Positions 1 to 12,700 are shown, numbered from the stretch's first letter. The stretch is DNA of 64,000 nt from Brevipalpus yothersi (GCA_003956705.1 QZCP01000046.1:245151-309150), one strand, 5' to 3'. Numbers and translations are program-made. Notes: a model not told the origin generated them from the sequence alone.

Positions 1-1935
1 ATTCTCTCTCTCAATAAGATATCTCAACTCCCCGATACACTTTGCAATTTAAAGAATCTAACCTATTTGAGGTTAGATGAAAATGACCTCATAACTTTGC
101 CTCAGAACATTGGAGAGTAAGAATTTTGTTGCTAGTTTATGCTCAATTTTACACTAATTGATTTTTGATTATCTAGGCTCTCGGCTCTTCAAGAGTTAGT
201 GATCAACAATAATCTCATTGAAAATCTCCCTGAAACTATTGGTTTCCTCCGGAATCTCCACACTTTTATTGCTGATTGTAATCAGATCAAATCTCTACCT
301 TCAACAATCTGCAGTTGTACTCGTTTACGTATTCTTTCACTATCGTCTAATGAGCTCTCCTATTTACCGGATGATATTGGACATCTGTCGAATTTGAAAG
401 TTTTAAATCTTCGCTGTAATCAACTTCGATATTTACCACTGAGTTTCGCCAAAATCGTTGGTCTTCGGACTCTATGGTTATCTGAAAATCAACAAAAACC
501 CATAATGAGACTTCAAACTGATTTTGATGAGGCAACAAGGAAGAAAGTATTAACCTGCTTTCTTCTACCTCAACAACCTTCTTACAGTATTGATGGCGCG
601 TATCTCAGTGATCAAGAAGAGTCTGGCTCTAGGGGAGACAGATCATCAACTCAAAGTAATAGGATCAAATTTTGTACATCGGAAGGCAAGAAAGGTGATG
701 ATCTTGATGATCGACTGTCCGCCAAACTTGTTAGAAATCCAACACCTTATCCCAAAGAATTGAAGAAAAATGCTAGACACGTTCGCAATCTTGCTTTGAG
801 GAAGCGAGATTCATTAACTACCGGTGAAGAAGGCTCTACAGGTGAGATGATTGAGGCAAACATCACTCCTGGCCAGTCTCAGGAACAGTCTAGTCAAGTG
901 TCCACCATCAGAGAGGCCAAAATGAAAGCCCTCAAAGACGACTCAACGACCCCAGGTGGAACATCTTTTATCAATCAATCGCCTTATGCTTCTCAATCCT
1001 CTTCAACTGTATCTAGAGAAAGAATTGATACAAGTAACATTAATCCAGCTTTTCAGCCTGACAAGCCACAACATTCCAACGAAATTCACTCTTCTTCACC
1101 AACAATGATCCATCAGAAATCATCGAATAGCGAAACTTTTACCCACAACCAGCATCTCTCTAGTCCTTTGAGGCATTTATCTACTATTCGTCCAACCACA
1201 GATGATGATCGAGGATATCGAAGTGATCAAGAAATTCATCAAGCAGCACTCGAACAAAAAGAACGTCATCCCTCTGGTTACTCTAGTGATTACGACTTCT
1301 CAGTTACACCATTAGCTAGAGGACTGCGGAGAACATCCCTTCAATTTCATGAAACTCATCCAACTTATTCCACTCATCATCCGAATGATCCGCGATCTCA
1401 TACTCCAGAGAATTTCGGTATCGGCTTTGAGGCTCCTCTTATAAGGAGTGTCCATCGAACATCAAGCTCACCTCTTCAGTCTGAAGGACTACCAACAACA
1501 CATTCCATGGCAATATCGCACAGTGAAGCTCAGAAACAGATCAATTCGCAAGGTGCATCGTCGTCCCCGTCTCCACTCATGTATAATGTTCCCTCGAATT
1601 ATTATGGAACATGGAGACGTGGAGGATCTGCCACTTCGTTCCCATCACGGCCAAGCTATCAAAGTGCACCTTCTCAAGTGATATTCCAACAGCTCACAAT
1701 GGGCAGGCAACATCCTTCCCATGATGGAAGCACATATTATGGATCAAATTTTGAAAACAAAGGAAACTCATTACCTCGTGGATTTTCCTCTCTCGTGTCC
1801 CCAAGACACATGGTCAATAGAACATTCGATGAGAACATTCCACCTTTCGATAAATCTTACATGAGAGACCAAAATCAAGCCATGTTTTCTAATCCCTCCC
1901 ATCATCAATCTCAAACCAGTAAGACTGATAGTTAA
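1..1935 (+). CDS. LAP-family leucine-rich repeat protein, Erbin/Densin-like (5' end outside window)
   Basis: Exons 1-116 and 177-1935 join in phase (donor GTAAGA, acceptor ATCTAG) and give 624 visible residues. Roughly the first 150 residues are leucine-rich repeats of the LxxLPxxI type found in LAP proteins. They are followed by the LRR-capping segment (LQTDFDEATRKKVLTCFLLPQQ region), which matches the Erbin/Densin cap, and by a NPTPYPKELKK stretch resembling the conserved YPTPYPEDLK segment after the LRRs of Erbin and Densin. The remaining 400 or so residues are low-complexity, rich in Ser, His and Gln. LAP proteins are basolateral scaffolds at junctions and synapses. Unlike Erbin, Densin or Scribble, no PDZ domain is visible before the stop, and none is recognisable in the 1.3 kb downstream. 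The LRR family is certain; orthology among Erbin, Densin, Lap1 and LANO is not. Confidence 0.85.
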
Positions 1936-3263
1936 TCTTGCCAAGTCCGCTAGACATGCAAAATTTTAAGCAATTTTTGAATACACTATTATACGGAATA
2001 CTTGCCAATCAATTCTCTTATTTTAAAATGTCTCAACAATTTTCGGGTGCTTCTATGTATTGATTGTTTTTTCATTTTATTTTTTTTCTCTCTATTAATT
2101 GTTCTTCACCTGCTGAAAACATAGCAATTTATCATCAAGTTTTGTTTGCCACTTCTAGAAATGTTACCGCCTTCTTATGAGAATAATTTATATTGTAACA
2201 GTAAGCCATAATTTATCCCAAAATAAAAATAAAATAAAAGGTTCTCTGCCTTCAATTGATCAAACTCGGTGTACATCCTCTTATCATCATTTCTCATACT
2301 CGCCATACACATGTAGAATGTCATTTTTGTGATCATCAGAGAAAAAGGAAGTTTGAGCCATCTCATGCCATTTGTAGCATAAAACATCAAATCAATAGTT
2401 AATCCTAACGGATACATCAAAGTTTGGTCTACCTGTATGACGTGTAAACATTTTCCTGAAGCCCAATGAGAACTGTGGCCACGTTCAAATTCTTTAAATT
2501 AGATCAAATTTGATTTAGATATCGCTTTATATACCCCTTTGGATGCTTGAGATATGATTTTCACAATCATCCCAACTCTTCAACGAGAAACCTTGATGCT
2601 AATCCTTTGAATCTTGATGAAAAAAAAATCTTTACTATACATGTATTTTCCATCGAAATTCCATACCAAGTTACCGCCAAGCTCTATCTAGCTGTAGCTT
2701 TCGTTTTCGCGATAGAAAAGAATTCGTCATTCCGTTCACAAGTTTGCTATCGAAAACTATCTAAATAGTTTTCGAGATGCCTTGCAGACGGATTTTAGAG
2801 ATTTTTTTTTTTTTGATTTTCGAAATGCTCTTATTCTATACCGAATAGATGCCTAATGGAAGTGCTGTCATCAGGCTCTCTCACAATCTTGTCAGTTGAT
2901 CAGTTGCCGAGAGTTCTATCTGTTTGCAGACCGAAATTTTTTCGTTTCCTGGTCACAATACTTGAATCGAGTTTTTTTCGTTCTGCTTGCGATCTCATCT
3001 TTTTACTGCTAACTGTTCTGCCCAAATCATGACATTCATCAGCATCCTGAGTAAAGTTCATGGTGTTCAGTGAGGAGCCAAAAAAGATGAAGTTGTTTTT
3101 TAATCGTCATCTAGTAACACCTGGTGACGCTTGTTTATGTTTACATCCCAAGTACATTCGCATTTCATGTTAAGTACACTTTGTTTCAATATGTGATTGA
3201 TGGTTGTGTATATATGATAATCATGGCTATATTTTCATGATTTAAGGTGAATTGAGAGTTTTA
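1936..3263. other. Intergenic: 3' UTR of the LRR gene and upstream region of the DNAJC4-like gene
   Basis: No convincing gene. It contains copy A of a duplicated block (2001-3116). An AT-rich stretch with overlapping AATAAA-like hexamers at about 2222-2240 could serve for polyadenylation of the LRR gene. An 81-codon minus-strand open frame at 2175-2420 lies largely in the part of copy A that copy B lacks; it is discussed under findings. Confidence 0.6.
2001..3116 (+). repeat. Duplicated noncoding block, copy A (long form)
   Basis: Aligns in the same orientation with 4730-5338. Shared landmarks are CTTGCCAATCAATTC at the left end, TGCTTCTATGTATTGATTG, CACCTGCTGAAAACATAGC, TAACAGTAAGCCATAATTTA, TTTTCGAGATGCCTTGCAGA, TTTTTACTGCTAACTGTTCT and CATTCATCAGCATCCTGAGT. 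Most shared stretches look well above 80 percent identical by eye. Copy A has about 500 bp (roughly 2246-2758) that copy B lacks. Confidence 0.85.
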
Positions 3264-4185
3264 ATGGGAACATATTCGATTCTTATAAGATCATGGATCA
3301 CTCGTAATCATCATCGTCTTCATTGTCCATCTCGGGTTGCCAATTTTTCGACCGGCTCAGAGTCTTCCGATAAATATGATTCTACATCATCATCTTCATC
3401 GTCCTCCTCATCATCATCTGATGGTAATGCATCTTCAGCCTATTTTCATCGTCGTTCAAGTCATTATGAGGTGTTGGGATTAGATGATTCATGTTCACAG
3501 AAAGACGTTCGAACAGCATTCATCGAACGAAGCAAGCAATATCATCCAGATTCTAGCCAAAGAAATGATTTATCTCCAGGGGAGCTGAAAAGTAAATTTC
3601 AACAAGTAAACGAAGCTTATCAGGTGCTTAATAACCCTGAATCTAGACAAAATTATGATATTAGTCTAAAGTATGGACAAAGTATAGGGAACGCCTTTGG
3701 TAGTCGTGGGTAAGTTTGTCCCTCTAAAATTTTTATTTTCATCATGATGAAATATTTTCTGATAATTTCCTTTTCACCTTTTTAATAGATATACCTACGG
3801 TTCTCCTTATTCAACACCTCAATATGCACCTCCTAGAAGAGATAAATATGGTTTCTATCGCCAACCCTTTCCAAACTATTACGAAGGAAAACAGCGAGAT
3901 AATTACGATCCTCGATTTACAGGTAGATTTGTTGGTTATCAATTGAAAGTTGCTATCTTCATAATGTTCCTAGCTATTCTCATTGAAACTTGTAATATTT
4001 GCCTGGGAATGGTTGCTTTAGGAAGCCGAAGATACGGTGGTTGGGATAGTTTACCTATGAGCGAGAAAGAATATCTCCTGATGATGAAAAATTATCGCGA
4101 TCGATTCTATCCTGATCATTTTCAACCTGAAGATGATCTTGATCAAAATCACGAAAATTTAGATTTAAATAGAAAGAGAATGTAA
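3264..4185 (+). CDS. DNAJC4-like J-domain protein with one membrane segment
   Basis: Exons 3264-3709 and 3789-4185 (donor GTAAGT, acceptor TTAATAG) encode 280 residues. The N-terminus (MGTYSILIRSW) is basic and free of acids for about 35 residues, so a mitochondrial or signal-type leader is possible. A run of serines at about 42-52 precedes a J domain at about 67-130, with the HPD motif at 94-96 needed to stimulate an Hsp70. A hydrophobic segment at about 203-225 (VAIFIMFLAILIETCNICLG) is followed by a charged tail. The order of leader, J domain and late single membrane helix, and the size, match the DNAJC4 class of membrane-linked co-chaperones. J domain is certain; assignment to DNAJC4 is likely. 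The ATG at 3264 is the first in frame. The gene lies between the two copies of the duplicated block. Confidence 0.8.
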
Positions 4186-4729
4186 AAAACTGTTGAAATA
4201 TTTTCTTGTACATGAATAATAGCATTAATAGATCATGTTATTTTTTATGATATAATTGTATCCGTCTCAATTTGTAATCTCGGAGTGTTTACTAGCATCT
4301 GAAAAGCATAGATACTGATGTAGTTCATCGAAATTTTCTGGCTTTCTACACCTTCTTCCGAAGATGAGTTTTTTAAGTTCAAGTTTTCCTCAAAGGCCAA
4401 AGCTCAAGAAATCAGATAAATCAGATCATAGAATCAAACACCAATCAATCATTCAATGTAAAAACCTAATCTCTGGCCTGGAGAACTCTGGTCATTCAGC
4501 TGACTCTACAAAATTTGCTTGAAAATTTGAAGGCTTATTCTCTCCTCAGTGATAAGGTTTGAATTCTATTTCGAACTTAGCTCATGCGAAAGTAAACTGA
4601 TTGGGAGTAGAATAGCTGCTTCTACCTAAGTTAGTCAAGTTAGAAATATGATGTGGTAGCTTACAAGTGAGAAATTCTCAGCTAGACTCCAGTTTATTAA
4701 AGGTCACTTCTTGATCATCCCATGAGAAT

Positions 4730-5338
4730 CTTGCCAATCAATTCGCATATTTTACAATGTCTCAACAATTTCGGGGTGCTTCTATGTATTGATTGTTTTT
4801 TTATTTTATTCTCTCTCCATTAATTTTTTCTCTTCACCTGCTGAAAACATAGCAATTTATCACCAAGTCTTGTTTGCCACTTCAAGAAATGAGAACAATT
4901 TATATTGTAACAGTAAGCCATAATTTATCCCAAAATAAAAGGTTTTCTCAGTAATAGTTTTCGAGATGCCTTGCAGATGATTTTTGAGAATTTTTCGATT
5001 TTCGAATTCGAATTCGAGATCACCGCCGAACTTGGAGCAAGCGCTCTTATTCTAAACCGAATAGGTGCCTGATGAAAGTGCTCTCCTCAGTCTCTCTCTC
5101 TCTTCTCATTCAGTCGATCAATAGTCGAGAGTTCTATCTGGTTGCAGGCCGAAATTTTTTGTTTCCCGGTCACTTTACTTGAATCGAGTTTTTTCGTATC
5201 GTTCTGCTTGCGACCTCATCTTTTTACTGCTAACTGTTCTGCCCAGATCATGACATTCATCAGCATCCTGAGTAAAGTTCATCGTGTTGTGTGAGGAGCC
5301 AGAAAAGATAGCGTTATTTTTTTTACCGTTATCTAGTT
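4730..5338 (+). repeat. Duplicated noncoding block, copy B (short form)
   Basis: Second copy of 2001-3116, same orientation. It goes directly from the landmark ending AAAATAAAAGG to the TTTTCGAGATGCC landmark and so lacks about 500 bp present in copy A. It carries a small private stretch around 5000-5040 (TTCGAATTCGAATTCGAG and neighbours). Confidence 0.85.
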
Positions 5339-6116
5339 ATCACAATGTGTGTGTATATGAAGCAGTGTCTGATTTGATTTGTATAGAATGATTCCAGTGA
5401 TGTTTTATTCCGAAAATGTGAGAAATCTTATCCACATGGTGAATTTTCCCTAATAAATACATTTGTTTGATCGATTGTGTCGAAAAAATATCGAAAAAGA
5501 AAGAAAATAATCATCGAACACTTGTCTCTCTATGTGCAATACAAAACCGTATCCTGTGTATATTGTGCAAGTGTGCGTATTCACTTCATCACATTTCTCA
5601 TCCTGGCAGGATCAAATGCACAATTAATTTATTTCACCGTGTTCATCAATCTCATTTAATTTATTACACTTTCGCTCTCTCTCCCTCTCTCTCTCTTTCA
5701 ATCCATCTGGTAGAAGATGCTGAATATAAAATGTTTCCAGCATCTGTTATGCCCACATCTTGTGTGTATCAAAAATCATCGTGACTTATCACAAAGATAC
5801 ACTCTCTTCTCTTCTTTACTCTACTCTTCAGTTTGTTGAATCATGCTCCTATCACATTGGCTAAGTGTATCATCAACATCATTTGTCTTTCCGTTTTGTG
5901 TATCAATCGTTTGTTAGCCCATCAAGTCCAACTGTACATTTCACACAATCTCTCCCTCTTCACTCACTCACTCAATTGTCCTAGGGAATTAACTTGACTG
6001 ATGACCTTAAAAGAATTAAAATCAACGATTCAAGGGAATTGAAATCTCTATCGCTGATCGTTTTTCGACAGAATCGTGCATAATCGAATTTTGACGCTCT
6101 TTCTCTCTCTCTTTTG

Positions 6117-6148
6117 GCACATTTAAATATATTTATATTTAAATGTGC
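6117..6148. repeat. 32-bp near-perfect palindrome
   Basis: The arms GCACATTTAAATATA and TATATTTAAATGTGC are exact reverse complements of 15 bp separated by TT. It lies 466 bp before the ceramidase start codon and directly after a CT tract, so it may be a regulatory or hairpin element; no function is known. Confidence 0.8.
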
Positions 6149-6613
6149 TCCCGAAATGCTGATTCAATTTTCTCCCAGCTAGAGTATATGTGTAAACTCA
6201 TCCATTGACGTACCATTGTTCCGCTGGTGAATGTGAATGTGCCCAGATTAAATTGCCATCATAACTACTTCTACATCTACCATTAAAACTTGTATTAACT
6301 ACTAACCACAATCAACAACCAACTGCCTGTCAAATAGACGATTCGTCATCAAAGGTAATCATCAACTTTTTGATGAGCACTTTTCGTTTGTATCTCTCAC
6401 TTTTTGAGCAACCTTGATGTCCAGTGAATATTCTTCGATTGAAATTAATTCTCTACGCCAGCATCCAGCAACATTCAACCTTTACTTCATACCAAAATTA
6501 TCAACCAACTGGTGACTGAAAATTTGATAGCTTTTGTGGAGAGAGAGAGGGAGAGGAAGAGAAATATTGGCGAAAAAAAGAAAAAAGCGAGAACTAATTT
6601 CTCATCATAAATT

Positions 6614-7471
6614 ATGGCACCATTGAACTTATCCGGAAACGATGGTAATTATCCAGGATTTTGGGATCCAATCACATCAACACTGGATTGGTGTGAAAAA
6701 AATTATGAGATCAACTATTATGTGGCCGAATTTTGGAATACATTGAGCAATTTTACATTCATCATTCAACCACTGATGGCATACTATCGATTGCATCGAC
6801 TGAAACTGCCATTTTTGTATTATTGTCCACTTTTTTATCTATCATTTGTTGGTATGGGCTCACTATTTTTTCATATGACCTTAAAATATGAGATGCAATT
6901 GTGGGATGAATTGGCGATGATGGGTGAAGCATTACTTTTATGCTTCATTCAGATTAAAATAATGAGCCCCAAAAAGGCTGAAAGAATAATCACCAAAGTG
7001 GCACTGATTGCCGTTGGATTAATTACCTGTGGAATATACATTATTCTCAAACAGCCGGTAATATTTCAAATTTGTTTCGCCTCTATACACTATTTTATTG
7101 TCTATCTTGGCTATCGTATGACACGCTCATATTCATGTTCACCCAAACTTTTTTGGTCAAGCATTTTTTTCAATCATTTTGCATTCCTTCTATGGAATAT
7201 TGATAACAATTTTTGCGGTGGTCTGGAAAATATTCGAACCAAAATACCATCACTTCTCATTCCCGTTACCCAATTACACGCTGTGTGGCATGTATTCGCT
7301 GGGTTTGCGACACTTTCATTCTCATTTTTTGTCATCCATGTCCATTTACTGCGAACAAATCGATTCCATTATATTCATTTTGATCTACTATCCGGTTGGA
7401 AACTTGTGCCACCACGAGAAATGGTCTCAATAAATGGTGAAAATTCACAGATGACTTCAAAAACATCTTGA
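6614..7471 (+). CDS. Alkaline ceramidase
   Basis: Single-exon gene of 285 residues, the usual length for ACER1-3 and Drosophila brainwashing. The enzyme is a multi-pass ER/Golgi membrane hydrolase that cleaves ceramide to sphingosine and fatty acid. The N-terminal calcium-site motif DWCExN is at 25-30 with Glu39 in VAEFWNT. The catalytic set is complete: Ser83 and His87 in GMGSLFFHMTL, Asp98 in LWDEL, and His222 and His226 in QLHAVWHVFAG, matching the three-His zinc site of the family. Seven hydrophobic segments can be followed between about 45 and 245. The ATG at 6614 is followed at once by the expected N-terminus. Confidence 0.95.
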   Translation: MAPLNLSGNDGNYPGFWDPITSTLDWCEKNYEINYYVAEFWNTLSNFTFIIQPLMAYYRLHRLKLPFLYYCPLFYLSFVGMGSLFFHMTLKYEMQLWDELAMMGEALLLCFIQIKIMSPKKAERIITKVALIAVGLITCGIYIILKQPVIFQICFASIHYFIVYLGYRMTRSYSCSPKLFWSSIFFNHFAFLLWNIDNNFCGGLENIRTKIPSLLIPVTQLHAVWHVFAGFATLSFSFFVIHVHLLRTNRFHYIHFDLLSGWKLVPPREMVSINGENSQMTSKTS

Positions 7472-9738
7472 TTTCAATGCATTAGCACGCAATTGAAAAG
7501 GATCATTTTTTTTGTTCATTCTCCTCATCACCATTCATCTCATCTCACATCCTTCTCATTTGGCACGTTTTGGCATAGAATGTCCTGAAAAAGTAGTGAA
7601 TCATTCTAGAATAAGTTCCTATTCTGAACATCCATTATCCATTACCTCTAAAGTGTTTTACAGGCACACACACATACATTCCTATGTGAATTGTGAATTT
7701 CAACAATCACTTGCTCTTTTTGTGCAATATCATTTTGTGGGTTGTATGGGTTGCGAAAGAAAAAGAAAGCATTCAACATATTGCCAATCAGACCATAGTG
7801 GTGATGGTGATCTACAGTTTTACAAAGTACCATACACGCATACACACACAACGAAGATGATGATCAATCGTACAAGTAATAATAATAATGACAAAAGTCC
7901 ACATTTTGAAATCCATTTCGATTTTTTCTTCTTCATCGATCAAAACATTTGCCTTCTCTCTATAGAGTTGACCAATTCAGCTTGATGAACATCAAAGTTT
8001 CTCTCTTTCGCTTTGCCAATCTTCCCACAATACATCACAACGTTCACGAACATCATGACAAAAGCCTTAATGTTCCTGATTCAATTTATATATATATACA
8101 CACATCAAACGAACGTCGCGTGGGCTGTGTATATGCACGGACTGAATGTTGAAATAAGACATCAATTCGATTATGATTGAAGAAGAATACATCCACTGAA
8201 GGAAGACATGTTCGATTAGTGGAAGAACTTTCCGAAAAAGACTTGGTCAAAAGACTGGAACTTTTTCTTCCTCTCTCTCTCCCGATTCGAACTTTTCCGT
8301 TTATCACCATTACCTGTTAAACTTCATCATCATGAACTTCAAAAAATTTTTTCATCGTTCCGGCACTTTATCTCTATCTCTCTCTCTCTACCGTTTCTCG
8401 AAGTAGCTTTTAGCCGAAAACGTGTCCAAAAGGCACATAAACACATCCACACGCATACAATCAACGATTGAATCTGACTTCGCAATGAGCGATCTCACTT
8501 TTTTTATGTACACACATACACACATAACATACATACACTTTGCTGACCTTAGAAAAAAAGGTCTGCTACTTATTCTAGTCATAGTCAACATGATGACGAT
8601 AATATGGATGATAATATGTGTTATACTATTCAATGGAATTGAATTCGAAAAATTTTTTGATCAACACACCTTGGTGACCAACATTTTATTCATATTTCTA
8701 CACCATGTTAATGATAATATATTAATACTTTTCCAACTAGAATATCTCCACGAAAATATGCAAAATTAATGGCCTATCGCATCAAGTGCATCATCTTCAA
8801 ACTACATTAGTGTATAGACAATTTATATAGATTAATTTAAATACATATACACCTTGTATCACACTCGGACACAAAAGTTTATACAACAACAATGATAGTT
8901 ATCGAATGTTCACCTTCTTTTTTTCTCTGCGATCAGTATAACGGTCAAACGTTGGACATACTTTGACCGTATCATTTTTGCTTCTCTCTCTCTCTTCTGA
9001 ATTAGGTTGCTCAGTCACATTCAAACTACTGTACCTACTATTAGTGGTTGATTCATGTTGATTCATAGTCAATTGTTTAGAGGTAATAATAATACGATAT
9101 GTACGCCCGGTGTGTATTGTATATATTATGTATACTGGACCTATCTTTTCTTGTTGATGATGGGTAGTTCTTGACTGGAGATGATATTGGCACTTGAACA
9201 ATTGCATTTATTAGTCAAAATAAATTATTCATAAGATACAACTACATATTAATATTGTCCTCTATTCTTCACATTATATATCGTACACATCATGCACATC
9301 CTGTTGCGAAAATTTTTTTTCTCCTTCCCCTCGATAAATGCTTATATCACCAATCGATTAGAATGTGTCTTCTGAACCAGGTGGTTAAAATAGATATACT
9401 TTCGAAATGGACATGTTAAAGGAACAGGTAACTATGGAGAGAGACATGAAAAACTACTAACATCAAAACACAAATGAATGTTTCTCTCTCTCTCTCTCTC
9501 TCTCACTTGGTCTGTTTTTTATGACTTCGAAAAAATTTATCCACAATCAAGTTACCATAATCCGATTCATTCAACACACTTAAATTGTTCTCAATCACAT
9601 ACTGAAATGATATAAAAGTATTCTCTTCTCCTCACCGATCAATCTCCATCTCCTCTCTCTATCCCTCTTCCTATCTTCAGCATGATGATCATAATCCGGT
9701 GGAAAACTTGAAAATTCAAACCTCTTCGGTTCCAAATT
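7472..9738. other. Intergenic between ceramidase and BBS7
   Basis: About 2.3 kb with no supported gene. It contains short CA/TA-rich stretches, CT tracts near 8272-8281, 8372-8390 and 9483-9506, and several 60-115 codon open frames on both strands that are repeat-driven or without recognisable features. The last 100 bp before 9739 are CT-rich and probably the BBS7 leader. Confidence 0.5.
9483..9506. repeat. (CT)n microsatellite
   Basis: About 12 CT units, 230 bp upstream of the BBS7 start codon. Confidence 0.9.
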
Positions 9739-12700
9739 ATGGACATCAAACTGACTCGAATCGATTATCTTCAAGTTGGCCTCACATCATTCAACACTTT
9801 GAAAATAATCAATCCTGGCTCATCTGATAATCAGATGACCGTGATTGCGGTTATCGGTGATCACACAGGCTGTGTTCACTGTTTTTCGATTCGAGATGAT
9901 TCAACGAATGTTAACACAATTTTCAAAACGCTTCCTGGTTCAAATGCTAAGATCAATAGTGTTCAAGTGATAAACGCTTCACCATTGTCATCATCATCCT
10001 CACACACATCCGCCATAATTGCATCATCATCAGTTAAATCACCCAAAATTTTGGTCTCTTTTGGCTCCTCGGTAATCCGGGGATACACAAGTAAAGGGAA
10101 ACAATTTTTTGGTCTCGAATTGAACAATCTAACGGAACCGATCAAACATCTCCAGGTTAAATGGCCAAGTGATATTTTTATTAGCGGACAATTTATTTAC
10201 AACCATTATCTACTCTCATCTACCCTCTCGGATGATCATGGTAAGGCAAGTGTGATACAATCGAAAAATTTTTACGTATCTCCTGGTAAAATAACGGGAT
10301 TAATCATAGCCAAACATCCTTCTTCATATGAGACCGGTAAGTACAATGTATTAACAACTAGGTTCAATAAGCTTTTCCCAACTTTTTTCCCGCGAAATCA
10401 TGACATTGATAGGTGTAGAAACATTTCAAGGCAACAGAAGATAAACTTTCGTTCCGACAATTTATACCTTATTAAAGTTCTTTAATTGTTTCGATTTTCC
10501 CCTCTTTAGACTACAAATTGTGACTCAATTTGACTTTCTTTACCCCGAAAAAAGTATTTTTCTCTTCTTACTTTTCTTTAAAGTATACTCTCCAATTTTA
10601 CATCATGAATGCTCAGTAATTTACTAATCACAATCACAATCTTGCCTCAAAAAAGCACATCAAGCTATTTTTTTGCATAGCTGTTCTCCTTGAAGTTGAG
10701 AAAAATTTCTTTTACCGCTCTACTGATAACGATATTTGATATGAAAATTAAATCTCAAAGCATATCCACCTTCTACATGCTCTCATTAATTTGTTTCTCT
10801 TTCATTCTTTTTTTCCACCAACAGTTTCAGTAATTGCGTGTGAGGATCGTTTAATTCGCATTTTAAATCAGTCAATTTGTGAATACGAAATAGAGACATG
10901 CGGAATACCGAATACCATGTGTCCTCTGACAAAATACGGCTCAAAATCAGAGAATCTATTCTTATATGGAACTTTGGAAGGCAAAGTATCCCTAGTTTCA
11001 TTGGAATTCGATCGAAATCCTATGGCTGCCATTCACAAATGGGAAATTCCAGAGAAAGGTTCAAGAGCCCAGGTCACTTGTATAACAATATTAGAATCGA
11101 CTGGTGAATTGTATGTAGGTCGATCAAATGGTGCTATCGAATTATGGATTTTTTCTGAAACTCTTGATGCTGATGGAAATCAATCGGTATGTGTTATAAT
11201 GAATGTATACAGGATTGTGGGCTTCAAATGTGTTCATAAGCTCATCAGCCTTCTTGATTTTGATCCTTTCAGATGGACATCTATTCGAGTCCAATATTTC
11301 GAACCGAATACAATTGTGGTGAAAGTTTGACATCAATTTGTATCTGTCGAAATGGAACACTTCTATTGTGTTCAACTTTCTCCGGTTTCATTTTTGGCCT
11401 AATTCGTACCGATATGCTCATACCATCAACTCATGCGAATGTTAGCAACGAAGCATCAAAAATTCAACTATTGTCTCAGGATGCTGAAGCCAAAATAGAA
11501 AGTTTGAAAGCTGAAATTCATACACTGGAAAAACGTCTCCAACGAGAACAAGAGATATACCAGGAAATGACATCTCTTAGCAATTATAAGACTTCAGATC
11601 ATCATCATCGATCAAATTTTTCTGCTCTCTCATATTTTGCCATAGATGATTCCATGATACTACATCAAGGTGAATATAACATTGGGCACCAGATATTATC
11701 GATTTATTCCGTCTATACCTATGTACATGTATATTTTATTACTATAACTTTAACCATTACAGATGCCTCTTACTTACTCACATTTGGAACGGAAGTTGCA
11801 ATCGATTCAGCAGTTGTGCAATGTGATATCCCTCTAGATCTTGTTGATTGTGATCGCAATTCTGCTGTGATCAGTTTTAATGATGATAGTTTTGGAGAAG
11901 TTTTGGCAACTTTCCGGTGCCAAGCGAATACAACAAGATTAGAAGTTAAAATTCGATCCATTGAAGGTGAGATTGCATAAAGAGAGAGAGAGAGATGTTA
12001 CGAATGTAAACTTAATCTTTACCAACTGAAATTGGTTATACTGATGGTGATGAATTTTATGTATAAGTTTAACTTTAACCTTGTAATTTCAGGCCAACTG
12101 GGTCATCTAAGGGTTTACATTACCACTCAAATGACACCCAAAAGTTGCCAAGTTAAACAGTATACAATCAAGGCGCTGAGCTTACACAAGCGAAGCTACA
12201 CAAATGATGATCCAGATACACGAAAATATTTGAACAAACTTCGCATTTATGGCTCATTCAGCATGAACGAAGCATTCAGTTGGCTTCAAATGTGTCTTCC
12301 AGAAATTCCTGAACGAATATCATCAATGTCTTCATCATCAACAGTCTCATACAATTTTGTGTCCACACTTGTGGGCACAACGCTTACCGTAACATGTTCA
12401 AAAGGATCATTGATGTTCGAATCAGACAATATTTCGACGATATCAATTTTGAAAGATTTTATCACTCGTGAGGCGACCAAAAAATCAATACCCATTGAGA
12501 TGGATGTCAATGTTAATCAAGACAGTATTGGACACACGATTCGAAAAATTTATCCTAGACTTGAAACACTTTCGAAAACAAAACGTCATCAAATGCTAAC
12601 TGAAGCTGTGAATGAGTTGAAAATAAGCGATTCTGAAATAGCAACTTCCTTGGCAAAGGAACTGGATGATCCTATTGAAGAATTGGAAGGATGTCCAAGT

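Larger units (their letters stand above)
4186..6613. other. Intergenic: 3' UTR of the DNAJC4-like gene and upstream region of ceramidase
   Basis: Contains copy B of the duplicated block (4730-5338), short CT-rich tracts (about 5673-5700, 6100-6112) and a 32-bp near-perfect palindrome (6117-6148). Open frames near 5467-5784 lie in CT-rich sequence and have no recognisable product. The last 400 bp look like a 5' leader, with a purine-rich tract just before the ceramidase ATG. Confidence 0.6.

Noticed and set aside
5467..5784. 105-codon frame upstream of ceramidase
   Set aside because: Covers CT-rich sequence, has a second overlapping frame in another register, and no recognisable feature; more likely leader or intergenic DNA.
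8388..8769. Overlapping 81- and 115-codon frames between ceramidase and BBS7
   Set aside because: CA/TA-rich low-complexity translations on both strands with no domain, signal or splice context.
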